Virus record (IMG/VR): IMGVR_UViG_3300031754_000002
Location: 1-64,000 of that record
DNA from: a virus
Length of the DNA stretch: 64,000 nucleotides
Direction: 5' to 3' (one strand)
The notes beneath the pieces were generated by a model, which saw only the letters and a program-made list of their open reading frames with translations, ran no database searches and was not told the origin of the DNA. Positions 41,650 through 49,741 of the stretch are shown piece by piece; the stretch's first letter is position 1, and every line of letters starts with the position of its first letter. Both the position numbers and the translations under genes were made by a program.

Positions 41650-42639
41650 CTATGTCCACCCAACCGACATCGGAAGTACGATTGTCGTGGTACCTAGAAC
41701 GCCAGCTTCCGCTAGTTCTTTTGGACCCCCCGCTTCTTTGAACGCCGCTTCACTGAACGTTTTCGCGCCATTGAGCGCCAGTTTCGTTAGGCCCGACGCC
41801 CCGTTATAGAGAGCACTCGGCACAGCGCCATATGTTGCTTTCTGGAGCGCGGTCGAGTTGCAGAATTTGATCGTCGCATTATCCGCCCCGATACCAACGA
41901 GGATTAGTTCACCGGGTTCCCATTCTTTGGCATCTTTGCGTTCCAGAGTAGCGACCAGCTCGGGGAATTCTTTTTCTTTTGGTTCATACAATTCGGTGCC
42001 ACTTGACACCGCGAGACATGTGTAAACGGCGGCTTTGGCGACCCCGCAGTCATACGCCCAGGTCCGCACATGGCCGCTCACTGATTCAAAGACCATGTAG
42101 ACCCGCAGTTTTTTCGCTTTCACCGGCACGACAAACAGCTCGTAATACACCTGCCACTGGGTGGGAGCGAACGCGCCTATGACCTTTGCGTTACCCGTGA
42201 TCTCTGGATAACAATGGCGGGTCATCGCCTCGATGCTCGACGGGCCGACTTCTCCCGTGGTCCCTTTCGGCCCTTCCGGGCCAGTAGCGCCCGTTTCGCC
42301 CTTCCCGACAACCGCGAGGAATTTGCCTGCTTCCTTGGCGATGATCGTAACGATATATTCCTTTTCGCTGCCCGTCGCAAACGTCGGTTCCGTGCCGATC
42401 CAGGACAACCCTTCAAACGTCAGCGCATAGCCAGCAGCCCCCGTGTTGACGACCACCTGTGCGATATATGGATAGCCTGGCGCATTTTCCGGGGCTGTGA
42501 ACGTCAGCGCGCCAGTAGCTTTCGCCGTAAAGAAGTTGCCTTCGGCCAGGTTCAACGCGTGCGAACCCGAGACATTCCCCAATGCCTTGAGACTCCGTTT
42601 TTCCACCGACACCGGCAGTTCGATCGGATTGCGGACAGC
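41650..42639 (-). CDS. Head fibre/decoration protein with collagen-like segment
   Basis: The GTG at 42639 lies behind GGGAGG and starts VAVRNPIELPVSVEKRSLKA, the same opening as the 42883-44451 gene. A domain with FTAKATGALTFTAPENAPGY follows, then a collagen-like Gly-x-y stretch (GETGATGPEGPKGTTGEVG), then a C-terminal beta-sandwich (YMVFESVSGHVRTWAYDCG). Collagen-like stretches usually trimerise phage fibres. Likely an exposed head fibre. Confidence 0.65.
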   Translation of the reverse strand, partial: AVRNPIELPVSVEKRSLKALGNVSGSHALNLAEGNFFTAKATGALTFTAPENAPGYPYIAQVVVNTGAAGYALTFEGLSWIGTEPTFATGSEKEYIVTIIAKEAGKFLAVVGKGETGATGPEGPKGTTGEVGPSSIEAMTRHCYPEITGNAKVIGAFAPTQWQVYYELFVVPVKAKKLRVYMVFESVSGHVRTWAYDCGVAKAAVYTCLAVSSGTELYEPKEKEFPELVATLERKDAKEWEPGELILVGIGADNATIKFCNSTALQKATYGAVPSALYNGASGLTKLALNGAKTFSEAAFKEAGGPKELAEAGVLGTTTIVLPMSVGWT

Positions 42640-42643
42640 CACC

Positions 42644-42886
42644 CTAGCCTCCCGCACGCGCTTCGGCGCACGCCTCATCAACGAGCTGCGCCACCCGGCC
42701 AAAGTTCGCTCGGTAAATCGCCACGTCCCCCATAGGCTCCTCGCTGACTATCTCACCCTCCGGGTTACGGCGCACGCCGATGAGCTGGCCCACGATCTTG
42801 AACGGCTCAAGCGGCATCTCCGCGACCGGGCTCTTAGCCTTGCGGGGCGACCGGGCGTTCGGCCTGCCCGTATGCGGCTGGCTCAT
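42644..42886 (-). CDS. Small hypothetical protein, 80 aa
   Basis: ATG overlaps the stop of the preceding gene (ATGA). Basic N-terminus (GRPNARSPRKAKSPVAEMP), then a predicted small barrel (FKIVGQLIGVRRNPEGEIVS) and a C-terminal helix. It supplies the ribosome site of the next gene from its own last codons (GGGAGGCTAG). No family recognised. Confidence 0.6.
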   Translation of the reverse strand: MSQPHTGRPNARSPRKAKSPVAEMPLEPFKIVGQLIGVRRNPEGEIVSEEPMGDVAIYRANFGRVAQLVDEACAEARAGG

Positions 42887-44451
42887 TCTGTTATTCCGAT
42901 CCCTCTACTGTCGTTTATCAACGAATTGATGAGCTTTTTCAGCTCGTTGACCGCTTTGTTCGTCTTGTTCAGTTCAGTGTCGAGTTCTGTCACGAGGGCG
43001 ACTGTGATCGTCGTCGAAAGTTCCGGTTCGGCATGGGTGCGGGCGGCCGTGGCGTACGTCTGTGTGTATTTCGCCGCACGTTCGACAGGTGCCACGCCAA
43101 ACAGGCCGATGGCTTTTTCGCTAATCCTGAAAATGCTCGTCTTAGTCTGCGCTCCGATGTGGAAGGTCTGGCCGGGCGTGAAGTTGAAGCCCGTGTCGCC
43201 TTTGACGGTGCCTGTGAGGAAGCCGCCCGTGGAGTTCGAGACGAACCACTTGGCGTTACCGGTCACGTTGTGGATCTGCGCACTGAAGGCGCTGCTTTCC
43301 GCTGACCCGACCAGGAGGATCGGGTCGAGGTTGCGGACGCCGCCGAACAGTTCGAGCAGCGGCGTGACGGAGACCGGTGTTGCAGCCCCGATCACGACCT
43401 GTTGTTCCGTAGCTGGCGCTAGCCCCACGGCCTTTTCTGAGAGCCGCACGAGGGAGGTCTTAGTTTGCGCGCCGAAGTGGAACGTCTTCCCGGGCGTGAA
43501 GTTGATGCCCGTATCGCCCTGGACGGTCCCAACCAGGTATTGGTTGGCCGCGTTGCACACAAACAGCTTGAACTGGCCGCTCGCGTTACGCCAACGCGAA
43601 GAGTGCGAGGTCGAGGTGCCCGAGCCAACATCAAGGATCGGATCGATCGTCGAGGTCCCCGAGTAGACGACGAATAGCGGGCCCGCTTCTGGCGCTTCGA
43701 GCGCGCCGATCACGACCTGTCCCGCCCCCTGCGCGACGGCGAGCGACGCCGTCGAGTGCGTCCCGTTGACCTGTATCGAGGTCAGCGCTTCGGAGTCGTC
43801 ACGAAAGCTCTGGCCGGTCACCGCTTCCTTATTGACGCCGATCCCGACCGCCCAGTGCGCAGCGGCGGTAGTATGGCCGATCTGTAGCCCGCAGCCAGAA
43901 TCAGCTGTCCCGACCGGGTGCAGCCAGATACCACGGGTGCTAGACGCACCTTCTTTGTTGTAGATGCCGGCTGTTTCCGTCTCGTTGTCGCAGACCGTCT
44001 CGTTACCCACCGCGACACCTTCCGCAGATTCACGACGGCCGCTTGCGAAGATGCCCTGCCCCGACCGCGTGGATACCGCCGAGGATCGGCCGATGAAATA
44101 GCCACCAATCCCGTCAGCGTGTGACGCCGCCCCAACATACGTGCCATCCGTGGACGCGCCTCCAAACACGCCGATCGCCTGTGCTTGCGAGCCAGCTACC
44201 GCATGAGTGACCCCCGCGAGGGCCGCCAAACCATCGGCACCGTCCCCCGTAAACGCAGATTCTAGGATTTTGGTGGTACGCGACGCCTTTGCCGCCGTCC
44301 CGAAAGCTTCATCAGGAGCCGCCGCTTTACCCAAGCTGATCGACAGATTGCGCTTAGGCGAAGCCTGGAAGATATGCACTTCTTCGCCCGTTTCAAGCTG
44401 ACCACTAGTTATCACCGATGATGGCAGTTCAGCCGGGTTGCGCACCGCCAC
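42883..44451 (-). CDS. Repeat-containing head fibre protein, 522 aa
   Basis: The GTG at 44451 has the same leader as the 41650 gene (GGGAGG...TAGGGTGGC). The N-terminus is VAVRNPAELPSSV. The body has two long internal repeats at about residues 280-350 and 355-430 (WRNASGQFKLFVCNAANQYL, GDTGINFTPGKTFHFGAQTK versus HNVTGNAKWFVSNSTGGFLT, GDTGFNFTPGQTFHIGAQTK). The C-terminus is a coiled coil (DTELNKTNKAVNELKKLINS), consistent with trimerisation. Probably a capsid-attached fibre. Confidence 0.7.
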   Translation of the reverse strand: MAVRNPAELPSSVITSGQLETGEEVHIFQASPKRNLSISLGKAAAPDEAFGTAAKASRTTKILESAFTGDGADGLAALAGVTHAVAGSQAQAIGVFGGASTDGTYVGAASHADGIGGYFIGRSSAVSTRSGQGIFASGRRESAEGVAVGNETVCDNETETAGIYNKEGASSTRGIWLHPVGTADSGCGLQIGHTTAAAHWAVGIGVNKEAVTGQSFRDDSEALTSIQVNGTHSTASLAVAQGAGQVVIGALEAPEAGPLFVVYSGTSTIDPILDVGSGTSTSHSSRWRNASGQFKLFVCNAANQYLVGTVQGDTGINFTPGKTFHFGAQTKTSLVRLSEKAVGLAPATEQQVVIGAATPVSVTPLLELFGGVRNLDPILLVGSAESSAFSAQIHNVTGNAKWFVSNSTGGFLTGTVKGDTGFNFTPGQTFHIGAQTKTSIFRISEKAIGLFGVAPVERAAKYTQTYATAARTHAEPELSTTITVALVTELDTELNKTNKAVNELKKLINSLINDSRGIGITE

Positions 44452-44452
44452 C

Positions 44453-44752
44453 CTAAACCTCCCTGACCGTCAACACGCTATTCGCCGCCGTAGCAATCGC
44501 GTTTACTGAGCCCGTCCACACCATCGGCCCCACCATCCCATTCCACGAGCCACCACCCGACGCCAAGAAAATCCCCTGTTTCAACACAGCCGCCCCACCA
44601 AGTTCCAGGTAGATCGACGCTGTAGACGCGTTCACGAGTTCCAGACCCTCACGAGCCAGGTTTTCAGCCACGACCGCCGTCGATGCTCCTTCCACTTCGA
44701 CTTTCGGCCCCGCACTCGTCAGAATGTTGGCTTTGTTACCCGTGTCAGGCAT
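44453..44752 (-). CDS. Small capsid decoration-type protein, 99 aa
   Basis: It starts two bases after the capsid stop (TAG-TC-ATG), giving MPDTGNKANILTSAGPKVEV. It is beta-rich without charged helices (LELVNASTASIYLELGGAAV, SWNGMVGPMVWTGSVNAIAT), and its place right after the capsid gene is typical of a decoration or stabilisation protein. Confidence 0.65.
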   Translation of the reverse strand: MPDTGNKANILTSAGPKVEVEGASTAVVAENLAREGLELVNASTASIYLELGGAAVLKQGIFLASGGGSWNGMVGPMVWTGSVNAIATAANSVLTVREV

Positions 44753-44754
44753 GA

Positions 44755-46059
44755 CTAGTATTCCGCACTCACTTCTAGTCCACTGCCTTCCATATAGGCA
44801 AGGCCCGTCGGATAACGATGCAACGCTGCCGCATAGCCATGAAGCTGGAACCGTGCCTGCAACGTCCCGGACAGAACCTCCTTGAACACGCTCGTATGCT
44901 TCGGCGACTCGAACAACACACTGTCGGTCGGACGTGCGCACACAATCACGTCGCGGTTTTTCCCTGCCCCAAGAGTCGCAGGAATCGCATCTGACAAAAA
45001 TGTCGGCCAGCCAAGGATCGGGGGAGCGACAGCAGGCCGCGAGTCATCGAACGTGTACGCCACGGGAGGGAGCGCTTGATGCCCAGGAACCGCGAGAGGG
45101 AGGTTCTGCAAATCCTCAGCACCCCCGAGATAGCACCAGCGAGCGGTCCGCATCAACCACACCTCCGGCGGACAGTTCCGTGCATCCCCCAGCTTTGCCG
45201 CGACCTGCGACAGCGCAGCGAACATTTCATAGCCCTGTTTACCCGTGTACTGCACTACCGACACGCCACCCGCACCGGTAGTGAGATTCAGCACACCCGC
45301 GATTCGCTGGTTCGCTTTCCCCGTGCCAGTAAACAGCGACTCCTCAAGCCTGCGGTCATAGGACTCCAACAGGTCCTTCAACACCACTACATCCAAGGCG
45401 GCAGTAGCCGGTGATTGTTCAAGCTGCTGCATCGAACAATCCGCCTGCCCCGCGAACGTCTCACACCACGATTCAACCGCCGCATCCGTGAAGTCCCGTT
45501 CCGGCGCAGGCGTGACATCAGATACTCCCGGCGCGTGAGTGCCTTCCACGATACGCGGCAGGTTCACTTCAACCACGCCCGTCGGCAAATCGAAAGTAGG
45601 GATCATGCTCGCGTAAACCCGCTTGGCCCTCGCGGCAGTGGCAAAATACTCATTGGCCCACCACGGCACCCCAAAAAACTCGCCACCAGTGACACGGCTA
45701 GGGTTCACACGAAACTCCGCGCCCTCAAGCCTCCGCTGCTGCAACCTTTCACTCTCAACAGCAATCTCTTTGGCGTGACGCTCCAACCGTGCTCTCGCCC
45801 GCTGATCATTGCTGATCTGCGCACGCGCCACGTCCGCGAAGTAGCTTGCCTGCTCCTCGCGTGGAAGATGACCCTGAAAGCGTTCATACACCATCGGCTC
45901 ACGACGTATCTCAACGCGCGGTGAAAGCCGCTGTAGCTCAGCATGGTACGCACGAGCGCTAACAACCGCTTCCGCCTCGATACGTGCCCGGACTTCGGCC
46001 GGGATCGCAGCGCCACGGTCCTCCTCGACAGTCTCGTCAAGCTCTAGCGTGTCGCTCAT
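44755..46059 (-). CDS. Major capsid protein, HK97 fold (first copy)
   Basis: A 434-aa protein following the prohead protease with an overlapping start. The N-terminal about 100 residues are helical (ERLQQRRLEGAEFRVNPSRV), the usual delta-domain/N-arm. The HK97 core follows (FFGVPWWANEYFATAARAKR, DAAVESWCETFAGQADCSMQ, QLEQSPATAALDVVVLKDLL, MRTARWCYLG, FKEVLSGTLQARFQLHGYAA). The second copy at 36891-39433 has matching landmarks. Its stop is TAG, which matters for codon-use arguments. It is presumably the principal shell subunit. Confidence 0.9.
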   Translation of the reverse strand: MSDTLELDETVEEDRGAAIPAEVRARIEAEAVVSARAYHAELQRLSPRVEIRREPMVYERFQGHLPREEQASYFADVARAQISNDQRARARLERHAKEIAVESERLQQRRLEGAEFRVNPSRVTGGEFFGVPWWANEYFATAARAKRVYASMIPTFDLPTGVVEVNLPRIVEGTHAPGVSDVTPAPERDFTDAAVESWCETFAGQADCSMQQLEQSPATAALDVVVLKDLLESYDRRLEESLFTGTGKANQRIAGVLNLTTGAGGVSVVQYTGKQGYEMFAALSQVAAKLGDARNCPPEVWLMRTARWCYLGGAEDLQNLPLAVPGHQALPPVAYTFDDSRPAVAPPILGWPTFLSDAIPATLGAGKNRDVIVCARPTDSVLFESPKHTSVFKEVLSGTLQARFQLHGYAAALHRYPTGLAYMEGSGLEVSAEY

Positions 46060-47837
46060 CGCGCCAACCTCAACATGTCCAGTTCCTGCTCAGCACGACG
46101 CGTCAGATCAACCACAACAGCCGAGCGACCGTTCGTCTCCTCACTGTCATCAGCACCCTGAGCCTCATCAGCCTTACCGAGCGCGGTAGCAGCCGCTTCC
46201 AAAGCCTTCGTGACCTTCTCGTCGGACGGACTGTCCATATCACCGGTCTGTTCGGCTAGCGCCTTAGCAACAGCCTCTTTCGCCTCGTCGATCGAGTCAG
46301 ACACACCCTCGTCAGCATCGTCTCTGGCCTCAGCCTCATACTCGGCGCGTAGCTCACGCACGCGCTCCGTGTACTCCTCGCCCTTCGCCGCTGCCTTCGC
46401 TTCCAGGCCCTCCCAGAACGATGCAGGCTCAGACTCCGACGGCAGTAGACCCGAAAGCTCGTCTCCGGCCTCCGCGAGCTTATCCACCAAGCCCTGAATC
46501 AACTGTTCCTTCGCAGACGACAACGCTTTACCCGCACGGAACTCATACTCGCCATCCGTTGAGCGAATACTTGTCGTGCTACCCGTTGACGGTGATGCGC
46601 CGAATGTGACGGCACTCACATCTCCGCCGTGCAAGGTCACACCCTTCACTTTGCGGTCAGTTAGCTCATCATTCCAGTCATCATCGGTGCAGCGAAACGC
46701 GAAACTCATCTGATCCACGAGCCCGCGCTCCATCTTCAGCTTTAGCCTCTGTGCATCCACGTCCCGCGGGTCAAAGGTCGCGTTCACGAGCAGCCCCTTG
46801 GATGTTTCCTCCAGCCTCAACGTGCCCGGAATGTCCGAGTCCTTACGTTCCGTTCGTGCAAGCGGCAAGCCTTCGTGTTCCACTCGAAACACGCAATCCG
46901 GTTCCTCTTTCAATGTGCGGCGAAAACTGCCACGGGAAATAGTCTCCGTGAAGCCACCAACCGAATATGGCACATCAAAAAGTGACGCATATCCTTCAAA
47001 ATGGAACATGCCATCATCGTCTTCGCTGCCGTCCCGGAACTCACATTCACGCACCGAGAACTGCCGGTGCTCCAAGCCCTTCGCGTTACGCAGATTTTCG
47101 ACCCGCCGCTTACGCAGCTCAAACTGTGCGGCGCTACGCGAATCCTTCTCGATTTCGCCCGTGCCATCACAATCCGGGCACTCCTTACCCTTCACCTTGC
47201 CACTACCATCACACGTCGGGCACGTTTCCATGTCCTCAGTGTCGTTTTCCACCGCACGCCGACCATTCGCCTCCGGCGCATATGTGGTGACACGCCGCAC
47301 CTTCTTAGGCGTCCCCAACGTCACATTATCATCGGCGTCCACCATGTACGTCACCTGCCACAACACGTCTTCGCGTTCATACACCGCCCACTCGTCAGTC
47401 ATGTCCGAGATGTAGACGTAGGAATATTCGCCCTTTTTAGGCTTCGGGAGCGATTCGACTATCGCCTGCTGCACCATCTGGCGACGGTCATTGTAGGTTT
47501 CGCGCTCCTCAAGCGTTGACCACACCGACTTTTCTTCTTTCAGCGATCCATCACTAGACCAATTGTCGGGTATGAGCGAACTGAGTTTCAGCGCCTTGGC
47601 ACGCTTAATGATGTGCGCACGGATTGAGTCATGGCTCGCATCTCCACGTCCGACCGCTTTGATCGCTTTTTTTAGGTCGTCTTCGTCCCCGATCGGGTAC
47701 GAGCCATCGGCCATTGCTTCGCCTTTTTTTGCCATTTCGTCACGGTCGGCCTTCTTGTACTTCGCGCGCCACTCCCGCTCAAGTGACCGTTCGACCGTCA
47801 CGATGTCAGTCTCGACCGGCTCAGTCTCAACACCCAT
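46056..47837 (-). CDS. Prohead protease with N-terminal DUF6582-like and zinc-finger domains and scaffold tail
   Basis: ATG 47837 follows AAGGAGG. Residues about 20-95 (ADGSYPIGDEDDLKKAIKAV, IRAHIIKRAKALKL) resemble the DUF6582-type module found in phage proteases. Residues about 190-220 have two CxxCxGxG motifs (CPTCDGSGKV, CPDCDGTGEI) as in DnaJ zinc fingers. The HK97 protease core follows (RQFSVRECEFRDG, FEGYASLFDVPYSVGGFTET, FRVEHEGLPLARTE, DQMSFAFRC). The last about 170 residues are acidic coils that probably act as scaffold. Such a zinc-finger insert before the protease is unusual. It ends overlapping the capsid gene by 4 bp. Confidence 0.85.
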   Translation of the reverse strand: MGVETEPVETDIVTVERSLEREWRAKYKKADRDEMAKKGEAMADGSYPIGDEDDLKKAIKAVGRGDASHDSIRAHIIKRAKALKLSSLIPDNWSSDGSLKEEKSVWSTLEERETYNDRRQMVQQAIVESLPKPKKGEYSYVYISDMTDEWAVYEREDVLWQVTYMVDADDNVTLGTPKKVRRVTTYAPEANGRRAVENDTEDMETCPTCDGSGKVKGKECPDCDGTGEIEKDSRSAAQFELRKRRVENLRNAKGLEHRQFSVRECEFRDGSEDDDGMFHFEGYASLFDVPYSVGGFTETISRGSFRRTLKEEPDCVFRVEHEGLPLARTERKDSDIPGTLRLEETSKGLLVNATFDPRDVDAQRLKLKMERGLVDQMSFAFRCTDDDWNDELTDRKVKGVTLHGGDVSAVTFGASPSTGSTTSIRSTDGEYEFRAGKALSSAKEQLIQGLVDKLAEAGDELSGLLPSESEPASFWEGLEAKAAAKGEEYTERVRELRAEYEAEARDDADEGVSDSIDEAKEAVAKALAEQTGDMDSPSDEKVTKALEAAATALGKADEAQGADDSEETNGRSAVVVDLTRRAEQELDMLRLAR

Positions 47838-47850
47838 GCGGACCTCCTTC

Positions 47851-47877
47851 GGAAACGAAAAGCCCGCAATTTGCGGG
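47851..47877 (-). terminator. Rho-independent terminator candidate ahead of the protease gene
   Basis: On the minus strand CCCGCAA-A-TTGCGGG is followed by CTTTTCGTTT. It lies just upstream of the protease ribosome site, so it may separate the portal-side transcription from the capsid operon or act as an attenuator. Confidence 0.45.
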
Positions 47878-47896
47878 AAGTGAGCACAACGCACCT

Positions 47897-47912
47897 GTTA
47901 GCGTGTGCTAAC
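47897..47912 (+). promoter_or_regulatory. Palindromic operator GTTAGC-N4-GCTAAC
   Basis: A perfect 6-bp inverted repeat overlaps a -10-like TGCTAACGT element upstream of a ribbon-helix-helix gene. This layout suggests autoregulation of the accessory cassette. The binding partner is inferred. Confidence 0.55.
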
Positions 47913-47924
47913 GTCTGCGCGAAT

Positions 47925-48086
47925 GTGAAACAAACTGGGCTTCGACTAGAAGATGATCTACTTGCGCGGGTAGAAGCTGCTCGTGGTGACGTGCCACGTG
48001 AAGTGTTCCTTCGTCGCGCAATCGAACTTATGCTCAACACTAAACGAGAGGACTCCGATGGCAGCACGACCCGCACTGGTTCCTGA
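47925..48086 (+). CDS. Ribbon-helix-helix (CopG/Arc-like) protein, 53 aa
   Basis: GTG at 47925 is just downstream of the palindrome and a TGC-TAACGT element. The sequence KQTGLRLEDDLLARVEAARG, then DVPREVFLRRAIELML, has the strand-helix-turn-helix pattern of MetJ/Arc proteins (alternating TxLRLEDxLL strand, then RxxFLRRAIE helix). It is the first gene of the plus-strand cassette and probably represses it. It overlaps the next gene by 29 bp. Confidence 0.7.
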   Translation: MKQTGLRLEDDLLARVEAARGDVPREVFLRRAIELMLNTKREDSDGSTTRTGS

Positions 48087-48588
48087 ATCCGGCCCGTATG
48101 AGATTCTGCAAGGACTCATAGCCGAGGTGCTAGCCAACGGTGACTTTGTACCTGCGGAGGAAGCCCTGCGTATCGACAGGCTCATGCGCGAGAAGCATCC
48201 AAGACAACATGCTGCGTTTTTGGAGGCCCAGTCCTATCGCCTTTACTACGAGATACTGCAAGGTGCCTACCAAAGCCAGCGGCAGCGTTCGCGTCACCAC
48301 GCTCCCGCTAGTGAATTCGGCCGACGTGCTACCGGCAAGCACGATGATGTCTCAGTGTTTATAACGTGGCGCTGCAAGGTAGACGATGCCAACACTCAGC
48401 GAACGATCGGCGACATGACCGGAGCCGATCATCTCTATGTCGCCGACAGCTATCGCGGCGATAAGCAACGCGCAGCGATGCTAGAGGCATTTCACCGTGC
48501 AGTCGCAAAGAAGGCTGGTAGGCGCAAAACAAGCGAGGTCTTTTCAGAGGACCAGTTCCTCGCACTCTACGAAAGCATCGCTAAATAG
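48058..48588 (+). CDS. Hypothetical phage protein, 176 aa
   Basis: ATG 48058 is preceded by GAGAGGA and gives MAARPALVPESGPYEILQGL. The protein is helical at both ends with a beta region (DDVSVFITWRCKVDDANTQR, TIGDMTGADHLYVADSY, then EAFHRAVAKKAGRRKTSEVF). Similar small proteins of unknown function are, as I recall, widespread in actinobacteriophages. Second gene of the cassette. Confidence 0.6.
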   Translation: MAARPALVPESGPYEILQGLIAEVLANGDFVPAEEALRIDRLMREKHPRQHAAFLEAQSYRLYYEILQGAYQSQRQRSRHHAPASEFGRRATGKHDDVSVFITWRCKVDDANTQRTIGDMTGADHLYVADSYRGDKQRAAMLEAFHRAVAKKAGRRKTSEVFSEDQFLALYESIAK

Positions 48589-48599
48589 CACGACGGCCC

Positions 48600-48771
48600 T
48601 TGTTGACTGGCCCAGCCGTTGCACCTCCCCGCTGCCTTTCCGACTCCGCTGCCCACACTGCTCCTGCCCCGCCCCACGCTCCCGACTCGTCATCACAGCT
48701 CCCAGCCGAACAGGCCTGCCCAATCCTCCCGACCTCCTGAACTATTACTAACCAAAACACGAAAGGCCAAC
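48600..48771 (+). promoter_or_regulatory. C-rich, G-poor leader (rut-like)
   Basis: About 170 nt of untranslated sequence on the plus strand is strongly enriched in C and U and depleted in G (CCTCCCCGCTGCCTTTCCGA and similar runs). Such stretches are typical Rho-utilisation regions. It precedes the gene at 48772 and may regulate it. No gene is seen in it. Confidence 0.45.
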
Positions 48772-49485
48772 ATGACCAGCATATTCGAGCCATACCGGCG
48801 CAAGAATTATCCGTATGTATTCGTCGCCTCGATCCACCTGCACACGATCGCGGGCGGCGTGCCCCTAAACGAGACAATTCTTGAGGGACACCTCAAGCGC
48901 AAGACCGCCGCACCCGATGACCTAATTCGCTCCGAGGTCGCCTCAATCATGGTCGAGGAGGGACTAAGTGCCGATGAGGCCATTGAGCGTGCCGCGAAAC
49001 GCAAGGGCCTTGTGGGCTTTGCGAAGGACAGCAACGGCCTTTATGTGCGCGGCTTTCAAGTCAAGGCGATGCTTGTAGAATCGGCGTGCATCGCTGCCGC
49101 CGAGGGACGCATCCCGAAGAAATGGGGCCAAATGTCCGAGCAAGGAAAGGCACTCAAGAGTTGGTTTCCCGAGCATGTGTTTGTTCTCGATGACCGGATT
49201 CACCTCGGCGTGGACGAGCCCACCGAAATTCCACAGTCGTTTATACACAAGGTAGGCCCGAAGGGGCCGATGAGCGCTATCCAGTACACGGAGCTCGTCC
49301 GCGATGCCGACGTATCCTTCGCGGTCGAGACAGACCACGACTTTCCCGAGGATGTTTGGGCCGCGATTTGGCTCACAGCCGAGCGTAACGGCCTTGGCGC
49401 ATCACGCAAGCTCGGCTATGGCACTTTTGAGAGCCGCAAATGGCAGAAAATGTCATCCCGTACCCGTAAACTTAAGGCCGCATAA
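48772..49485 (+). CDS. RAMP-like phage protein, 237 aa
   Basis: ATG 48772 (MTSIFEPYRRKNYPYVFVAS) follows AAAGG. The body contains GGVPLNETILEGHLKRKTA, VRGFQVKAMLVESACIAA, ETDHDFPEDVWAAIWLTAER, and ends GLGASRKLGYGTFESRKW, which resembles the Gly-rich loop of RAMP/Cas7-like ferredoxin folds (GASRxxGYGxFE). No CRISPR array or other Cas gene is nearby, so a CRISPR role is not supported. It probably belongs to a phage-specific family. RNA binding is possible. Confidence 0.6.
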   Translation: MTSIFEPYRRKNYPYVFVASIHLHTIAGGVPLNETILEGHLKRKTAAPDDLIRSEVASIMVEEGLSADEAIERAAKRKGLVGFAKDSNGLYVRGFQVKAMLVESACIAAAEGRIPKKWGQMSEQGKALKSWFPEHVFVLDDRIHLGVDEPTEIPQSFIHKVGPKGPMSAIQYTELVRDADVSFAVETDHDFPEDVWAAIWLTAERNGLGASRKLGYGTFESRKWQKMSSRTRKLKAA

Positions 49486-49741
49486 TCTCTCGACACCGCC
49501 CGCTCGAAACACCGCACGAACCTGTCAGCCCATCCGACCAGTCAAACCAATCCGTCGCGCCTCGATACTATGCGCCGCACCCGACATTCCTCCTCGTCGA
49601 TACCCCTCGGCCCCGCCTATCTCCCCATCCCTTCCGACAGCCCCCCGTCGCCCTCGCCCTCACAGTACGCCCCCTCTCTCTCGACACCCCTGCCGCGACA
49701 CTCCGCACCCCTCCGCTTCCGACTAACCGAAAGGACCACCG
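49486..49741 (+). promoter_or_regulatory. Second C-rich, G-poor leader (rut-like)
   Basis: About 255 nt between two cassette genes is even more C-rich and G-poor than the leader at 48600 (for example CTCTCTCGACACCCCTGCCG). A purine-rich ribosome site (GAAAGGA) appears only at its end. No coding sequence is credible. It may load Rho or keep the mRNA unstructured. Confidence 0.5.

Noticed and set aside
48772-49485. Cas7-type CRISPR protein
   Set aside because: Only the GASRxxGYGxFE loop is suggestive; no array, no other Cas gene and a phage-type context.
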